Shown: in pieces, positions 8,179 through 17,278 of the stretch
Position numbering within the stretch: the stretch's first letter is position 1
How the letters are laid out: every line of letters starts with the position of its first letter
Origin: Crystallibacter sulfonylureivorans_A
GTDB taxonomy: Bacteria; Actinomycetota; Actinomycetes; Actinomycetales; Micrococcaceae
Assembly: GCF_047607445.1 (NCBI RefSeq)
Contig: NZ_JBLKRT010000007.1
Span: 60,666-124,665, forward strand
Direction: 5' to 3'
Length of the DNA stretch: 64,000 nucleotides
Notes under the pieces: model-generated
Told to the model about the DNA's origin: nothing
Databases searched by the model: none
What the model saw: the letters and a program-made list of their open reading frames with translations, nothing else
Made by a program: the position numbers and the translations under genes

Positions 8179-9797
8179 TGGCCGGCCCCCTGCATGGCGC
8201 CTTCTCCGAGAACTGCCTCGATGTACGGCGTGCGCTGCAGCATCTCGCGGGCCGCCTGGTCGCTCAGATCGAAGAGCGGCCCGGCGAAAATCGTCAGGGC
8301 CAGGCCCATCGCCACCAGCCCGATCGTCGGCCAGACCATCGGCATGGGCAGCAGCTGCACAATGCCCCGCCCGGTGAACCGGCCGTGCGGACGCTCCTCC
8401 ACGTGGCGGGTGGTCCGTACCGCCGACCCGTCGGGCTTGGTCGCTACCAACACCGGGTCCGGGTGCTCGGCGTCTTCCGGGCGCCGCCAGAACACGCGGT
8501 TCCAGACCCGGGCCAGAGCAAGCAGTGTCAGCAGCGAGGTGATCATGCTGCCCGCCACCAGCACCCAGGCGACCGGGGTGCCCAGGTCCACGCCGCCCTG
8601 TACCAGGCCGATCTTGCCGAGGAAGCCGGAGAACGGCGGGATCCCGGCTAGATTCATCGCCGGCACAAAGAACAGGATGGCCAGCAGCGGCGACAGTTTG
8701 GCCAGCCCGCCCAGCCTGTCCATGTTGGTGGTGCCGCCGCGGCGTTCAATCAGCCCCGCCACCAGGAACAGGCTGGTTTGCACGGTGATGTGGTGTGCCA
8801 CGTAGTAGACCGCGGCGCCCAAACCCACCACCGAGGACATCGCCAAACCGAACACCATGTAGCCGATGTGGCTGACCAGGGTGAAGGAGAGCATACGCTT
8901 GATGTCGATCTGGGCCACGGCACCCAGGATGCCGACCAGCATGGTCAGCACGGCCACCACCATCAGGAAGGTGTTCAGGCGGTCGCCCGGGAACAGCAGC
9001 GTCTCGGTGCGGATCAGCGCATAGACGCCGACCTTGGTCAGCAGGCCGGCGAACACCGCGGTGACCGGAGCCGGTGCCGTCGGGTAGGAGTCGGGCAGCC
9101 AGAAGGACAACGGGAAGACCGCCGCCTTGATACCAAAGGCCACCAGCAGCATGAGGTGCAGCGTCATCTGCGTCGACGGCTCCAGCTCGCCGAGCTTGAT
9201 CGCCAAGTCGGCCATGTTGATGGTTCCGGTCGCCGCATAGATCATCGCGATGGACACCAGGAACAGCATCGAGGAGATGACGCTGACGACGACGTAGGTC
9301 ACCCCGGCGCGGATGCGCGGGCTGGTGCCGCCCAAGGTCATCAGGACATAGCTGGCCGTGAGCAGCATTTCGAAGCCCACGTACAGGTTGAACAGGTCGC
9401 CGGTCAGGAACGCGTTGGACACACCGGCCACCAGGATCAGGTAGGTCGGGTGGAAGATCGAGACCGGGCCTTCTTCGTCGCTGTCGGTCATGCCCTGGCC
9501 GGAGGCATACAGCAGCACCGCCAGGCTGACGGCGGAGGAGACCACCAGCATCAGCGCGGACAGCTCGTCCACCACCATGGTGATCCCGAACGGCGGGATC
9601 CAGCCGCCGATGTTCACTGCCTGGGCGCCGTTGGCCCAGGCCGACGCCAGCATGACGATCTCCAGCGCCAGCGTCACGGTCAGCGTGATGGCACCGGTGC
9701 GACGTTGGGCATTCGGGTGGCGGATCAGCACGAACGCCAAGGCTGCGCCCAGCAGCGGCAGGACTACTGCCAGCGGCGCGATCTGTGCGGCGTTCAC
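8175..9797 (-). CDS. mrpD: Mrp Na+/H+ antiporter subunit D
   Basis: 540 residues with about 14 membrane helices and the proton-antiporter domain shared with NADH dehydrogenase subunits NuoM/NuoN. Visible signatures are GFEMLLTASYVLMTLGG, KAAVFPLSFWLPDSYPTAPAPV with the lysine/proline helix break, and the HIGYMVFG and PPFSGFLGK segments. It forms one of the two proton channels. It overlaps mrpC upstream and mrpE downstream by four bases each. Confidence 0.93.
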   Translation of the reverse strand: MNAAQIAPLAVVLPLLGAALAFVLIRHPNAQRRTGAITLTVTLALEIVMLASAWANGAQAVNIGGWIPPFGITMVVDELSALMLVVSSAVSLAVLLYASGQGMTDSDEEGPVSIFHPTYLILVAGVSNAFLTGDLFNLYVGFEMLLTASYVLMTLGGTSPRIRAGVTYVVVSVISSMLFLVSIAMIYAATGTINMADLAIKLGELEPSTQMTLHLMLLVAFGIKAAVFPLSFWLPDSYPTAPAPVTAVFAGLLTKVGVYALIRTETLLFPGDRLNTFLMVVAVLTMLVGILGAVAQIDIKRMLSFTLVSHIGYMVFGLAMSSVVGLGAAVYYVAHHITVQTSLFLVAGLIERRGGTTNMDRLGGLAKLSPLLAILFFVPAMNLAGIPPFSGFLGKIGLVQGGVDLGTPVAWVLVAGSMITSLLTLLALARVWNRVFWRRPEDAEHPDPVLVATKPDGSAVRTTRHVEERPHGRFTGRGIVQLLPMPMVWPTIGLVAMGLALTIFAGPLFDLSDQAAREMLQRTPYIEAVLGEGAMQGAGQ

Positions 9798-10267
9798 TTC
9801 TCCCTCTCCGTCCGGGCCCGGTTGGTGGCAGGTGTTTCCTCCGCCTCGTCCGGCGGGACGAACTCGGTGGTTTCCGCCGGAATCTCGGCGTCGTCTTCCG
9901 CGTCGAACGTCGGCTGGTTTGCCACGCGGCGGTCTTCGATATCGTCCTGGACCTCGTCTTGCCGTCCCAGCACCCAGGAACGGTAGATGATCGCGAGCAT
10001 GAACGCCGTGACCGCGAATGAGATCACGATGGAGGTGAGGATCAAGGCCTGTGGCAGCGGATCGCTGTAGGTCTCGGCGGGGACGTCCATGCCGAAGATC
10101 GGCGCCAGTCCGGCGGGTCCGCCGGTGCTGAGCAGCAGCAGGTTCGCGCCGTTGGTGATCAGCATGAGGCCGAGCATCACGCGGGTCAGGCTACGTTCCA
10201 GGATCAGGTAGACGCCCACGGCGAACAGCACGCCCATCACCAGCAGCAGGGTCAGGTTGACCGTCAT
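9794..10267 (-). CDS. mrpC: Mrp Na+/H+ antiporter subunit C
   Basis: 157 residues. The first ~105 are the NuoK-like MrpC domain with three helices (LILERSLTRVMLGLMLITNGANLL, DPLPQALILTSIVISFAVTAF). A ~50-residue acidic tail rich in Asp/Glu/Pro follows, an extension absent from many MrpC proteins. It starts at ATG 10267, overlapping the mrpA stop. Confidence 0.92.
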   Translation of the reverse strand: MTVNLTLLLVMGVLFAVGVYLILERSLTRVMLGLMLITNGANLLLLSTGGPAGLAPIFGMDVPAETYSDPLPQALILTSIVISFAVTAFMLAIIYRSWVLGRQDEVQDDIEDRRVANQPTFDAEDDAEIPAETTEFVPPDEAEETPATNRARTEREK

Positions 10268-13266
10268 GGGGACACCTCCTCCTCGATCGTTGCCGGCGGA
10301 TGGAGTTCTGACGTCTTGCGCCCGCGGGAGGTGCGCTCTTCGGAGCGTTCGTCGATTTCCGCGCCGAAGCTGCGCAGCACGTCCAGCACCAGTCCGACCA
10401 CCACCAGGTAGACACCGATATCAAAAATCGTCGAGGTGACGAACTTGTGGTCGCCGAAGACCGGCAGGCTGAACTCGATGATGGCGCTTTGGAAGACCTG
10501 CCCGCCCAGGAAGAGCGGGACGACAGCGGTCAGGGAGGCGGCGGCGAGCCCCAGACCGAGCAGCAGGCCGGCGCTGACCGGCGTGGCTTCCGCCAACTCC
10601 ACCCGTCCACCGGCCAGGTAGCGGATGGTCAGTGCTATGCCGGCCAGCAGGCCGCCGGCAAAACCGCCGCCGGGCAGGTTGTGGCCGGCCAGCAGCAAGT
10701 AGACGGAGAAGATCATGACCGAGTGGAAGAGCAGCCGGGTGATCACTTCGAAGATGATGGACCGGCGTTCCGGTGCCAGTGTCCGGCCGGCCACCAGCCA
10801 GGCGTCGCGCGGCACTACGGCGAATTTGCGGGCGGTCGCCAGGGCCGCAGCCTCACGGTCTGAGTGCGCCACCATTTCGTAGCCGCGGCCCACCGAGCCG
10901 CTGGCAACGGCGTCAACGGACTGCGGGCGTTTGTCCCCGCGGCCGCGGATAAAGATCAGGCTGGCCACGCCGGTGGCGGCAAGGGCCAGGACGGAGATTT
11001 CCCCGAAGGTGTCCCACGCCCGGATGTCCACCAGGATGACGTTGACGATGTTCCGGCCGCCGCCGTCCTCGTAGGCCAGCTGCGGCAGGGCAAGTGATAT
11101 CGGATCTGCCGTGCGTGCCGCCATCGCCGTCATCGCGATAACGATCATGGTCAGGCCAAAGCCCGCACCAATGATGGCGCGGAGCAGTTTGAACCGGCCG
11201 GGGGTGCGCAGCCATAGCCGCGCCGGCAGCGATCGCAGCGCCAGCACGATGGCCACCAGGGAGATTGTTTCCACCAGCAGCTGGGTCAGGGCCAGGTCCG
11301 GGGCGCCTTGGATGGCAAAGATAAAGGCCAGTCCGTAGCCGGTCACCGAGACCATCAGCACCGCCATGAAGCGCTTGTTCGCGCGGATGGCGCCGAGCGC
11401 TCCGGCTGCCACGATCAGCCCCGCGATGGCCTGCGCCGGCGTGTCGAACCACACCAGGCTTTCCGGCAGCGGGGCATCCATCAGCACGACGGCGGTCAGC
11501 GGCGTCACGATCGCCACCACCAGGATCACGCACAGGTAGAAGACCAACGAACCGCGCTGGGTCCGGCCGGTGACCCAGATGGCCACCTCGTCCAGGACGC
11601 CGATGATGCCGCGGTAGATCCGGTCGGCGTCGGGAATGACATGGATTTTCGCTTGGAAGGCGGCAACCGGGGTACGCAGCAGGAACAGGGCCACACCGGC
11701 GGCCAGGGTGATTCCGGTCAGCCCCAGCGCCGGGGTCAATCCATGCCAGAGCGCCAGATGCGTGGCTACCGTGTCCAGCGGGAAAAGTCCGGCATACGAC
11801 TCCACGGCTTCTTCCACCGGGACCGGCCACAGCCCGAACAACAAGGTGGCCACGGCCAGGATGGCGGGCGCCGCCAGGAAGGCCCACGGGACAGGTTTGA
11901 AATCGATGGCCGCGAGCCCGGGCTTGGCCGCGAATCCGCCCCAGATGAAACGGGCGCTGTAGGCGAAGGTCAGGATGGAGCCAACCACGATGCCGGCCAG
12001 CAGCAGACCGCCCACCCAGCCGGAGGCTTCCTCGCGGTGGATGAAAGCTTCGTAGACCGATTCCTTGGCAACGAATCCCAACAACGGGGGCAGGCCGGCC
12101 ATCGAGGCGGCGCCCACCAACGCGACCGCAAAGAGCTTCGGTGCCTTGCGGTACAGGTGGGACAGCTCGCGGATGTCGCGTGTTCCGGACTGGTGGTCAA
12201 TGATGCCCACCACCAGGAACAGCGTCGCCTTGAAGAAGCCGTGGGCCAAGAGCAGGCCCAGGCCGGCCAGGGCAGCTTCCTGCGAGCCAAGTCCCACCAC
12301 GAGGGTCAGGAAACCCAGCTGGCTGACCGTGCCGTAGGCCAGGATCAGCTTCAGGTCGTGCTGGCGCAGGGCCTGCCAGCCGCCCACCAGCATGGTCAGC
12401 AGCCCGAGTCCCAGCACCACGGGATGCCAGTACTCGGTGCTGGAGAATCCGGGCGACAGTCTGGCGATGAGGTAGATGCCGGCCTTCACCATGGCCGCTG
12501 CATGCAGATACGCGCTGACCGGCGTCGGAGCGGCCATCGCGGCCGGGAGCCAGAAGTGGAACGGCACCAGGGCCGACTTGCTGATGGCCCCGACCAGGAT
12601 GAGCAGGATGGCAACGTCAATGATCTGCCCGTAGGCCAGGATCGAGCTGGCGTTGGCGAGGATCTCGGAGATCCGGTAGGTGCCGGCGGTCTGGCCGATC
12701 ATCAGGATGCCCACCAGCATGGCCAGGCCGCCGAAGGTGGTGACCATCAAGGCCTGCAGCGCCGACCTACGCGCCGACAGCCGGTGCCGGGCGTAGCCGA
12801 TCAGCAGGTAGGAGAGGACACTGGTCAACTCCCAGAAGATGTACATCAGGATCAGGTCGTCGGCGGTGACCAGACCGAACATGGCTCCGCTGAAGGCCAG
12901 CAGCTGTGCACCGAAGGGACCGATGTCGGGATCGTCGGCCTTGAAATACCGGGCGCAATAGAACAGCACCAGTGCCCCGACACCGAGAATCAAGATGCAG
13001 AGCACGGCGGCCAGCGTGTCCATTCGGAATGCCAGCTCCAGCTGCAGTCCGGGCACCCAGTCGTAGACTTCCGACGGCGGAGCATTGGGGGCGCCGTCCA
13101 GAGCCTGCTGGTTCGCGTTGGTGTAATTGCCGAACGTGGCGATCAGCCAGATGAAACCGGCCGCCGGCACCGCGGCAAGAATATAGAAGGTTGACCGACC
13201 CAGTTTCCGGAAAATCAAAGGCGCTACAAAGGCCACCGCAAAAAGCAGGGTGAGCACAATCAGCAC
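10264..13266 (-). CDS. mrpA: Mrp Na+/H+ antiporter subunit A fused to subunit B
   Basis: 1000 residues. The N-terminal ~500 are the NuoL-like antiporter domain (ELTSVLSYLLIGY, KSALVPFHFWLPAAMAAPTPVSAYLHAA, LAYGTVSQLGF). A middle MrpA-specific region follows (GAPDLALTQLLVET), and the last ~190 residues, from about 810, are the MnhB domain (NLPGGGFAGGLLAG, TSTIFDIGVYLVVVG). The operon is therefore A(B)-C-D-E-F-G, complete, giving Na+ efflux driven by the proton gradient. The start is GTG 13266 with GGAG seven bases upstream. The C-terminal tail is charged. Confidence 0.95.
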   Translation of the reverse strand: MLIVLTLLFAVAFVAPLIFRKLGRSTFYILAAVPAAGFIWLIATFGNYTNANQQALDGAPNAPPSEVYDWVPGLQLELAFRMDTLAAVLCILILGVGALVLFYCARYFKADDPDIGPFGAQLLAFSGAMFGLVTADDLILMYIFWELTSVLSYLLIGYARHRLSARRSALQALMVTTFGGLAMLVGILMIGQTAGTYRISEILANASSILAYGQIIDVAILLILVGAISKSALVPFHFWLPAAMAAPTPVSAYLHAAAMVKAGIYLIARLSPGFSSTEYWHPVVLGLGLLTMLVGGWQALRQHDLKLILAYGTVSQLGFLTLVVGLGSQEAALAGLGLLLAHGFFKATLFLVVGIIDHQSGTRDIRELSHLYRKAPKLFAVALVGAASMAGLPPLLGFVAKESVYEAFIHREEASGWVGGLLLAGIVVGSILTFAYSARFIWGGFAAKPGLAAIDFKPVPWAFLAAPAILAVATLLFGLWPVPVEEAVESYAGLFPLDTVATHLALWHGLTPALGLTGITLAAGVALFLLRTPVAAFQAKIHVIPDADRIYRGIIGVLDEVAIWVTGRTQRGSLVFYLCVILVVAIVTPLTAVVLMDAPLPESLVWFDTPAQAIAGLIVAAGALGAIRANKRFMAVLMVSVTGYGLAFIFAIQGAPDLALTQLLVETISLVAIVLALRSLPARLWLRTPGRFKLLRAIIGAGFGLTMIVIAMTAMAARTADPISLALPQLAYEDGGGRNIVNVILVDIRAWDTFGEISVLALAATGVASLIFIRGRGDKRPQSVDAVASGSVGRGYEMVAHSDREAAALATARKFAVVPRDAWLVAGRTLAPERRSIIFEVITRLLFHSVMIFSVYLLLAGHNLPGGGFAGGLLAGIALTIRYLAGGRVELAEATPVSAGLLLGLGLAAASLTAVVPLFLGGQVFQSAIIEFSLPVFGDHKFVTSTIFDIGVYLVVVGLVLDVLRSFGAEIDERSEERTSRGRKTSELHPPATIEEEVSP

Positions 13267-13326
13267 GAGGATACTCCGGAACTTCCTTCAGGTTTTGCAA
13301 GGATCAGGCGGACAAGGGCATAGTTC

Positions 13327-13332
13327 ATTCTA
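13327..13332 (-). promoter_or_regulatory. Probable -10 element of the mrp operon
   Basis: TAGAAT on the minus strand, about 60 bases before the GTG of mrpA. No convincing -35 is seen. Confidence 0.4.
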
Positions 13333-13471
13333 CCCATGGCATAAACGGCTCGATGCCCGCCGGATATGGCGCCCGGACGCCTGGCCTGCCCCACCGGCCC
13401 TCGGACCCGCTGTTCGGCAAAGATTCACGCGGCGTGCGGCGCTGCTCGAAGTTCGCAGCAGGCGAAACGGA

Positions 13472-13477
13472 TAGCAT
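13472..13477 (+). promoter_or_regulatory. -10 element of the UMF1-type MFS gene, leaderless type
   Basis: TAGCAT followed by six bases and ATG 13484; no ribosome binding site. Confidence 0.55.
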
Positions 13478-13483
13478 CGCGGT

Positions 13484-14860
13484 ATGACTGACTCGGCGGG
13501 CATTCCGGCAACCCAAGTAGCGGGTGGTGCGGCAGCAGAACGCTTGAACAAGAAGCAGGTCCTCGCCTGGGCGTCCTGGGACTGGGGGTCGGCGGCCTTC
13601 AACGCCGTGATGACGACGTTCGTCTTCACTGTCTATCTGACCAGTGACGCCTTCGGCGGCGAGGCGTTCGCTTCGGAAATCCTCGGCTACGGACTGGCTA
13701 TTGCCGGGCTGGCCATTGCCCTGCTGGCGCCGGTGACCGGTCAGCGTTCGGACACCGGTGGCCGCCGCAGACTCTGGCTTGGCATCAACAGCGTGGCGGT
13801 GGCGGTGCTGACCGGCCTCTGCTTCTTCGTCTTCCCCTCGCCCGGCTTCCTGTTCCTTGGTGTAGCGCTGATCGCTCTGGCCAATGTGTTTTTCGAGTTC
13901 GCGAATGTGAATTACTACGCGATGCTCACGCAAATTTCCACGCCGTCGACGATCGGCAAAGTCAGCGGTTTCGGCTGGGCCATGGGCTATGTTGGCGGGG
14001 TCGTGGCGCTCGCCCTGGTGCTGGTCGGGTTTGTCCTGCCGGAGATCGGCTGGTTCGGCGCCACTGCGGACAACGGGCTGAACATCCGCCTGGTCGCGGT
14101 GTTCTGCGCCGTCTGGTTCATGGCCTTCGCGCTGCCGGTGCTGTTTGCCGTTCCGGAGATCCCCCGGCAGCCGGCGGCCGCATCGCTGGGTTACTTCGCG
14201 TCCTACGGGCTGCTCTTCCGCCGCATCAAGGCCATCTTCCGCTCCAGCCCGCACACGATTTTCTTCCTGATTGCCAGTGCCATTTTCCGCGATGGGCTCG
14301 CCGCAGTGTTTACCTTCGGCGGGGTGATTGCCGCCGGCACCTTCGGTTTCTCACTCAGCCAGGTGATCGTCTTCGCCATCGCCGGCAACGTCGTTGCGGC
14401 GCTCGGCGCGGTCTGCGGCGGGGTGCTGGATGACCGGGTCGGCCCGAAGAACGTGATCGTCTGGGCCTTGTCCGGTCTAATTGTCGCGGCCGCCGCCATC
14501 TTCGTCCTGGGTGCCGGCGACCATGTGTTCTTCGGCAACACTTGGACCGGCGACACCACCTTCTGGGTGTTCGGACTGCTGCTGTGCCTGTTCGTCGGCC
14601 CGGCACAATCGTCATCGCGTGCCTATCTGGCGCGGCTTGCGCCCCGCGGCGAGGAAGGCGAATTTTTCGGCCTCTACGCCACTACCGGCCGGGCGGTCAG
14701 CTTCCTGGCTCCCTCGCTGTTCGCGCTCTTCATCACCGTCTTCGGCGAACAGCGCTACGGCATCCTGGGCATCCTGGTGGTGCTGCTGGCCGGCCTGCTG
14801 ATGCTGCTGCCGGTCAAAACGCCGGCACAGATCCAGCCCGCCGCCACACCCGCGGCCTGA
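13484..14860 (+). CDS. MFS transporter, UMF1/Atg22-like family
   Basis: 458 residues and about 12 helices. The N-terminal WASWDWGSAAFNAV pattern followed by a long first helix is characteristic of the UMF1 branch related to yeast Atg22, a vacuolar amino-acid exporter. The MFS loop motif appears as GQRSDTGGRRRLW. The substrate of bacterial members is not established. It converges on dcd, with only six bases between the two stop codons. The mRNA is probably leaderless. Confidence 0.82.
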   Translation: MTDSAGIPATQVAGGAAAERLNKKQVLAWASWDWGSAAFNAVMTTFVFTVYLTSDAFGGEAFASEILGYGLAIAGLAIALLAPVTGQRSDTGGRRRLWLGINSVAVAVLTGLCFFVFPSPGFLFLGVALIALANVFFEFANVNYYAMLTQISTPSTIGKVSGFGWAMGYVGGVVALALVLVGFVLPEIGWFGATADNGLNIRLVAVFCAVWFMAFALPVLFAVPEIPRQPAAASLGYFASYGLLFRRIKAIFRSSPHTIFFLIASAIFRDGLAAVFTFGGVIAAGTFGFSLSQVIVFAIAGNVVAALGAVCGGVLDDRVGPKNVIVWALSGLIVAAAAIFVLGAGDHVFFGNTWTGDTTFWVFGLLLCLFVGPAQSSSRAYLARLAPRGEEGEFFGLYATTGRAVSFLAPSLFALFITVFGEQRYGILGILVVLLAGLLMLLPVKTPAQIQPAATPAA

Positions 14861-14866
14861 GCGGGA

Positions 14867-15448
14867 TCAGCGGTCGATGACCGTGCGGTGGAAATTCTGG
14901 AAGCTGCGCGACGCGGTGGGGCCGCGCTGGCCCTGGTAGCGGTTGCCGTATTCGCCGGAACCGTAGGGGTGCTCAGCCGGCGACGACAGCCGGAAGAAGC
15001 ACAACTGGCCGATCTTGGAGCCCGGCCACAGCTTGATCGGCAGTGTTGCCATGTTGGAGAGTTCCAGCGTCACGTGCCCGGAGAAACCGGGATCAATGAA
15101 TCCTGCCGTCGAGTGCGTCAGCAGGCCCAGCCGTCCCAGCGAAGACTTGCCCTCCAGCCGGGCGGCAATGTCGTCGGGCAGGGTCACCGTCTCGTACGTG
15201 GAGCCGAGGACGAATTCCCCCGGATGCAGGATGAGCGGCTCGTCCGGGTCCACCTCCACCAGGCGGGTGAGCTCGGGCTGCTCCAGTTGCGGGTCGATGT
15301 GTGCGTACTTGTGGTTGTCGAACAGCCGGAAGAACCGGTCAAGCCGCACGTCCACGCTCGAGGGCTGGATCATGTCCGGCTGGAACGGATCAAGAATGAT
15401 GCGTTCGGAGTCCAATTCGGCACGAATATCACGGTCGGAGATCAGCAC
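14867..15448 (-). CDS. dcd: dCTP deaminase (probably bifunctional, dUMP-forming)
   Basis: 193 residues. Dcd deaminates dCTP; in actinobacteria and some archaea the same active site also hydrolyses the dUTP formed, giving dUMP for thymidylate synthesis. Visible family segments are MIQPSSVDVRLD, the GKSSLGRLGLLTHSTAGFIDPGF block that includes the active-site region, HVTLELSN with the catalytic glutamate, and the C-terminal YQGQRGPT that closes over the triphosphate. Which form this is cannot be decided by eye; the actinobacterial context favours bifunctional. Start GTG 15448 with TATTTT six bases upstream. Confidence 0.93.
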   Translation of the reverse strand: MLISDRDIRAELDSERIILDPFQPDMIQPSSVDVRLDRFFRLFDNHKYAHIDPQLEQPELTRLVEVDPDEPLILHPGEFVLGSTYETVTLPDDIAARLEGKSSLGRLGLLTHSTAGFIDPGFSGHVTLELSNMATLPIKLWPGSKIGQLCFFRLSSPAEHPYGSGEYGNRYQGQRGPTASRSFQNFHRTVIDR

Positions 15449-15454
15449 ACTCTA

Positions 15455-15460
15455 AAAATA
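15455..15460 (-). promoter_or_regulatory. -10 element of dcd, leaderless type
   Basis: TATTTT on the minus strand, six bases (TAGAGT) before GTG 15448. Confidence 0.5.
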
Positions 15461-15646
15461 CACGGGACCGGCGGCCTCCCTTGCCCGCATGACGCGGGCC
15501 GCCGTCGTGAAGGTTCCGTGCTGGGCCCCTGTCCCGATCCACGCTGGGGTGCGACCATGGAATCAGTCGGCCGCACAACGTCCGTTGGCGGCCACCAGGC
15601 CGCTGTCGGCGGGGGAACGAACGGCCTCCGCCGGCAGCCCTCTCCG

Positions 15647-16522
15647 CTAGCGCTGGTCGACCGGGTCAGCCTTGCCGATCTCCGTACGCACCGCATACAA
15701 CTCCGGGAAGAACGTGAGCTCCAGTGCCCGGCGGAGGAAGCCGACGCCGGAGGATCCGCCGGTGCCGCGCTTCATGCCGATGGTCCGCTCCACCGTTTTC
15801 AGGTGCCGGAAGCGCCAGAGCTGGAAGTTGTCTTCCAGGTCCACCAGTTCCTCGCAGGCCTCGTAGACGTCCCAGTTCTGCCCGGCGTTCTCGTAGACGG
15901 AGGTGAAGGTTGCTACCAGTTCCGGGTTGAAGACGTGCGCCTCGGTCACATCCCGGTCCAGCAATTCCGCCGGAATCCGATAGCCCTGCCGGTGCAGGTA
16001 GGCCAGGAACTCGTCGTAGACGCTGCTCTGGTCCAGCAGCTCCGCGAGCAAGGCCTGCGCCGCCGGATCATCTGCGAAGACGTTAAGCATGTCCTTGTTC
16101 TTATTGCCCAGCAGGAACTCCACCGCGCGGTATTGATAGGACTGGAAGCCCGACGACGATCCCAACGCCCCGCGGAACTCTGCGTACTCGGAGGGTGTCA
16201 GCGTTGCCAGCACCGACCACTGCTCGGTCAGCGAGCGCTGGATGTGCTTGATCCGGGCGATGCCCTTCATTGCGAAGCGCAGGTCGTCGTCGCGCAGTTT
16301 CTGCCGCACTGTGCGCAGCTCGTGCAGCACCAGTTTCAGCCACAGCTCGGAGGTCTGGTGCTGGATGATGAACAGCAGTTCGTCGTGGTGCTCCGGCCGG
16401 CTGACCGGGTGCTGGGCAGAGAGCAACTGGTCCAGTGACAAGTAGGAGCCATAGCTCATCTTGTCCGAAAAATCGGTCTCGATATGGTCTTCGAGCCGGC
16501 GGGTGTTCTTGTCTACGGTCAT
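15647..16522 (-). CDS. kynA: Tryptophan 2,3-dioxygenase
   Basis: 291 residues, the normal bacterial TDO length. This haem enzyme opens the indole ring of L-tryptophan to N-formylkynurenine, the first step of the kynurenine route. Conserved features are the N-terminal SYGSYLSLDQLL, the FIIQHQTSELWLKL helix with its substrate-binding histidine, the FQLWRFRHLKTVERTIG segment that should supply the proximal haem histidine (near residue 240), and the KRGTGGSSGVGFLRRAL loop. GGAAG precedes ATG 16522. No kynureninase or formamidase is seen next to it, so the rest of the pathway lies elsewhere or is absent. Confidence 0.95.
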   Translation of the reverse strand: MTVDKNTRRLEDHIETDFSDKMSYGSYLSLDQLLSAQHPVSRPEHHDELLFIIQHQTSELWLKLVLHELRTVRQKLRDDDLRFAMKGIARIKHIQRSLTEQWSVLATLTPSEYAEFRGALGSSSGFQSYQYRAVEFLLGNKNKDMLNVFADDPAAQALLAELLDQSSVYDEFLAYLHRQGYRIPAELLDRDVTEAHVFNPELVATFTSVYENAGQNWDVYEACEELVDLEDNFQLWRFRHLKTVERTIGMKRGTGGSSGVGFLRRALELTFFPELYAVRTEIGKADPVDQR

Positions 16523-16607
16523 GGCAACTTCCGTCGGTTCCCCTGCGTCCTTGCAGGACTGCTACCAGCCTACGGCCAAGCCAAGCTCCTGCCGGCGCGC
16601 CTCGACC

Positions 16608-17225
16608 TCAATCGCGGACCGATGAGTCCCAACGCCACTTCTGTCCACGGGTTTCCGGCGTTCTGCCGCTGGCCCTCAAGAGGTCCTGCCAGGCGTCGTC
16701 CGTCCGCTCCGCCGTCGGAAAAATCCGATCCAGCACCCTGCCGATCACCCCGTCATCCGGGCGGTAGTCGATTCCCTGCGCTGCGAGGATGTCGAAGCCG
16801 TGCAGCACCGCTTCAGCCACGCCCATCGCGGCAAAGCCGGAGGCGTCGGAATTTCCTGCCGGGTGGTAGCCCCGGTGGTCCGCCGGTGCAGTGGCGGTGA
16901 CGGCGTACAGCAGGCCGGCCGAAGCGTCGAAGCAGCTGACGATCCCGGCCGTCCCAGCGGCGGGGTCGGGCCACATCAAGATGTCCGGCCCGCCTGGCCG
17001 CCACGGCGGCGGATCCAGCAACACCACATAGTCATCCTGCGGCGGACGCCGGCCTGACAACTGCATCGCGTAGAACGCGAAGTCGTCCATCACGTGGGCG
17101 GCCGTCTCGCGGCAGTTCCAAGCCAGTTCGAGCGCCGGGGTGGCCCAGGCATCGTCCGGCAGTTCAGCGAAGCGGTCGGCCAGGTCGTCGGTAATGATGC
17201 GGAAATCGTCCGCCGTTGGTCCCAT
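16608..17225 (-). CDS. Maleylpyruvate isomerase-family (DinB-like) protein
   Basis: 205 residues. The order TADDFRIITDDLADRFAELPDDAW then WNCRETAAHVMDDFAFYA resembles the N-terminal DinB-like bundle of actinobacterial maleylpyruvate isomerase-type proteins, many of which use mycothiol. Histidine in AAHVMDD, and a later VLHGFDI, sit where metal ligands occur in the family. The substrate is unknown. ATG 17225 is chosen because GGAGG lies eight bases upstream; an upstream GTG at 17261 is possible. It lies 54 bp after the DUF1684 gene on the same strand, so the two may be co-transcribed. Confidence 0.6.
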   Translation of the reverse strand: MGPTADDFRIITDDLADRFAELPDDAWATPALELAWNCRETAAHVMDDFAFYAMQLSGRRPPQDDYVVLLDPPPWRPGGPDILMWPDPAAGTAGIVSCFDASAGLLYAVTATAPADHRGYHPAGNSDASGFAAMGVAEAVLHGFDILAAQGIDYRPDDGVIGRVLDRIFPTAERTDDAWQDLLRASGRTPETRGQKWRWDSSVRD

Positions 17226-17278
17226 CCGACGATCCTCCCCCAGACCGGCTTCCGGCGCCACCGTTTCCGCCGCCGGGT

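Noticed and set aside
11308..13194. Plus-strand open frame of 628 codons opposite mrpA
   Set aside because: Gln/His/Gly-rich, no family features, and fully antisense to an obvious antiporter gene.
15449..15646. Small gene between dcd and kynA
   Set aside because: An 84-codon minus-strand frame exists but overlaps the kynA 3' end, is Arg/Pro/Ser-rich and has no start signal.
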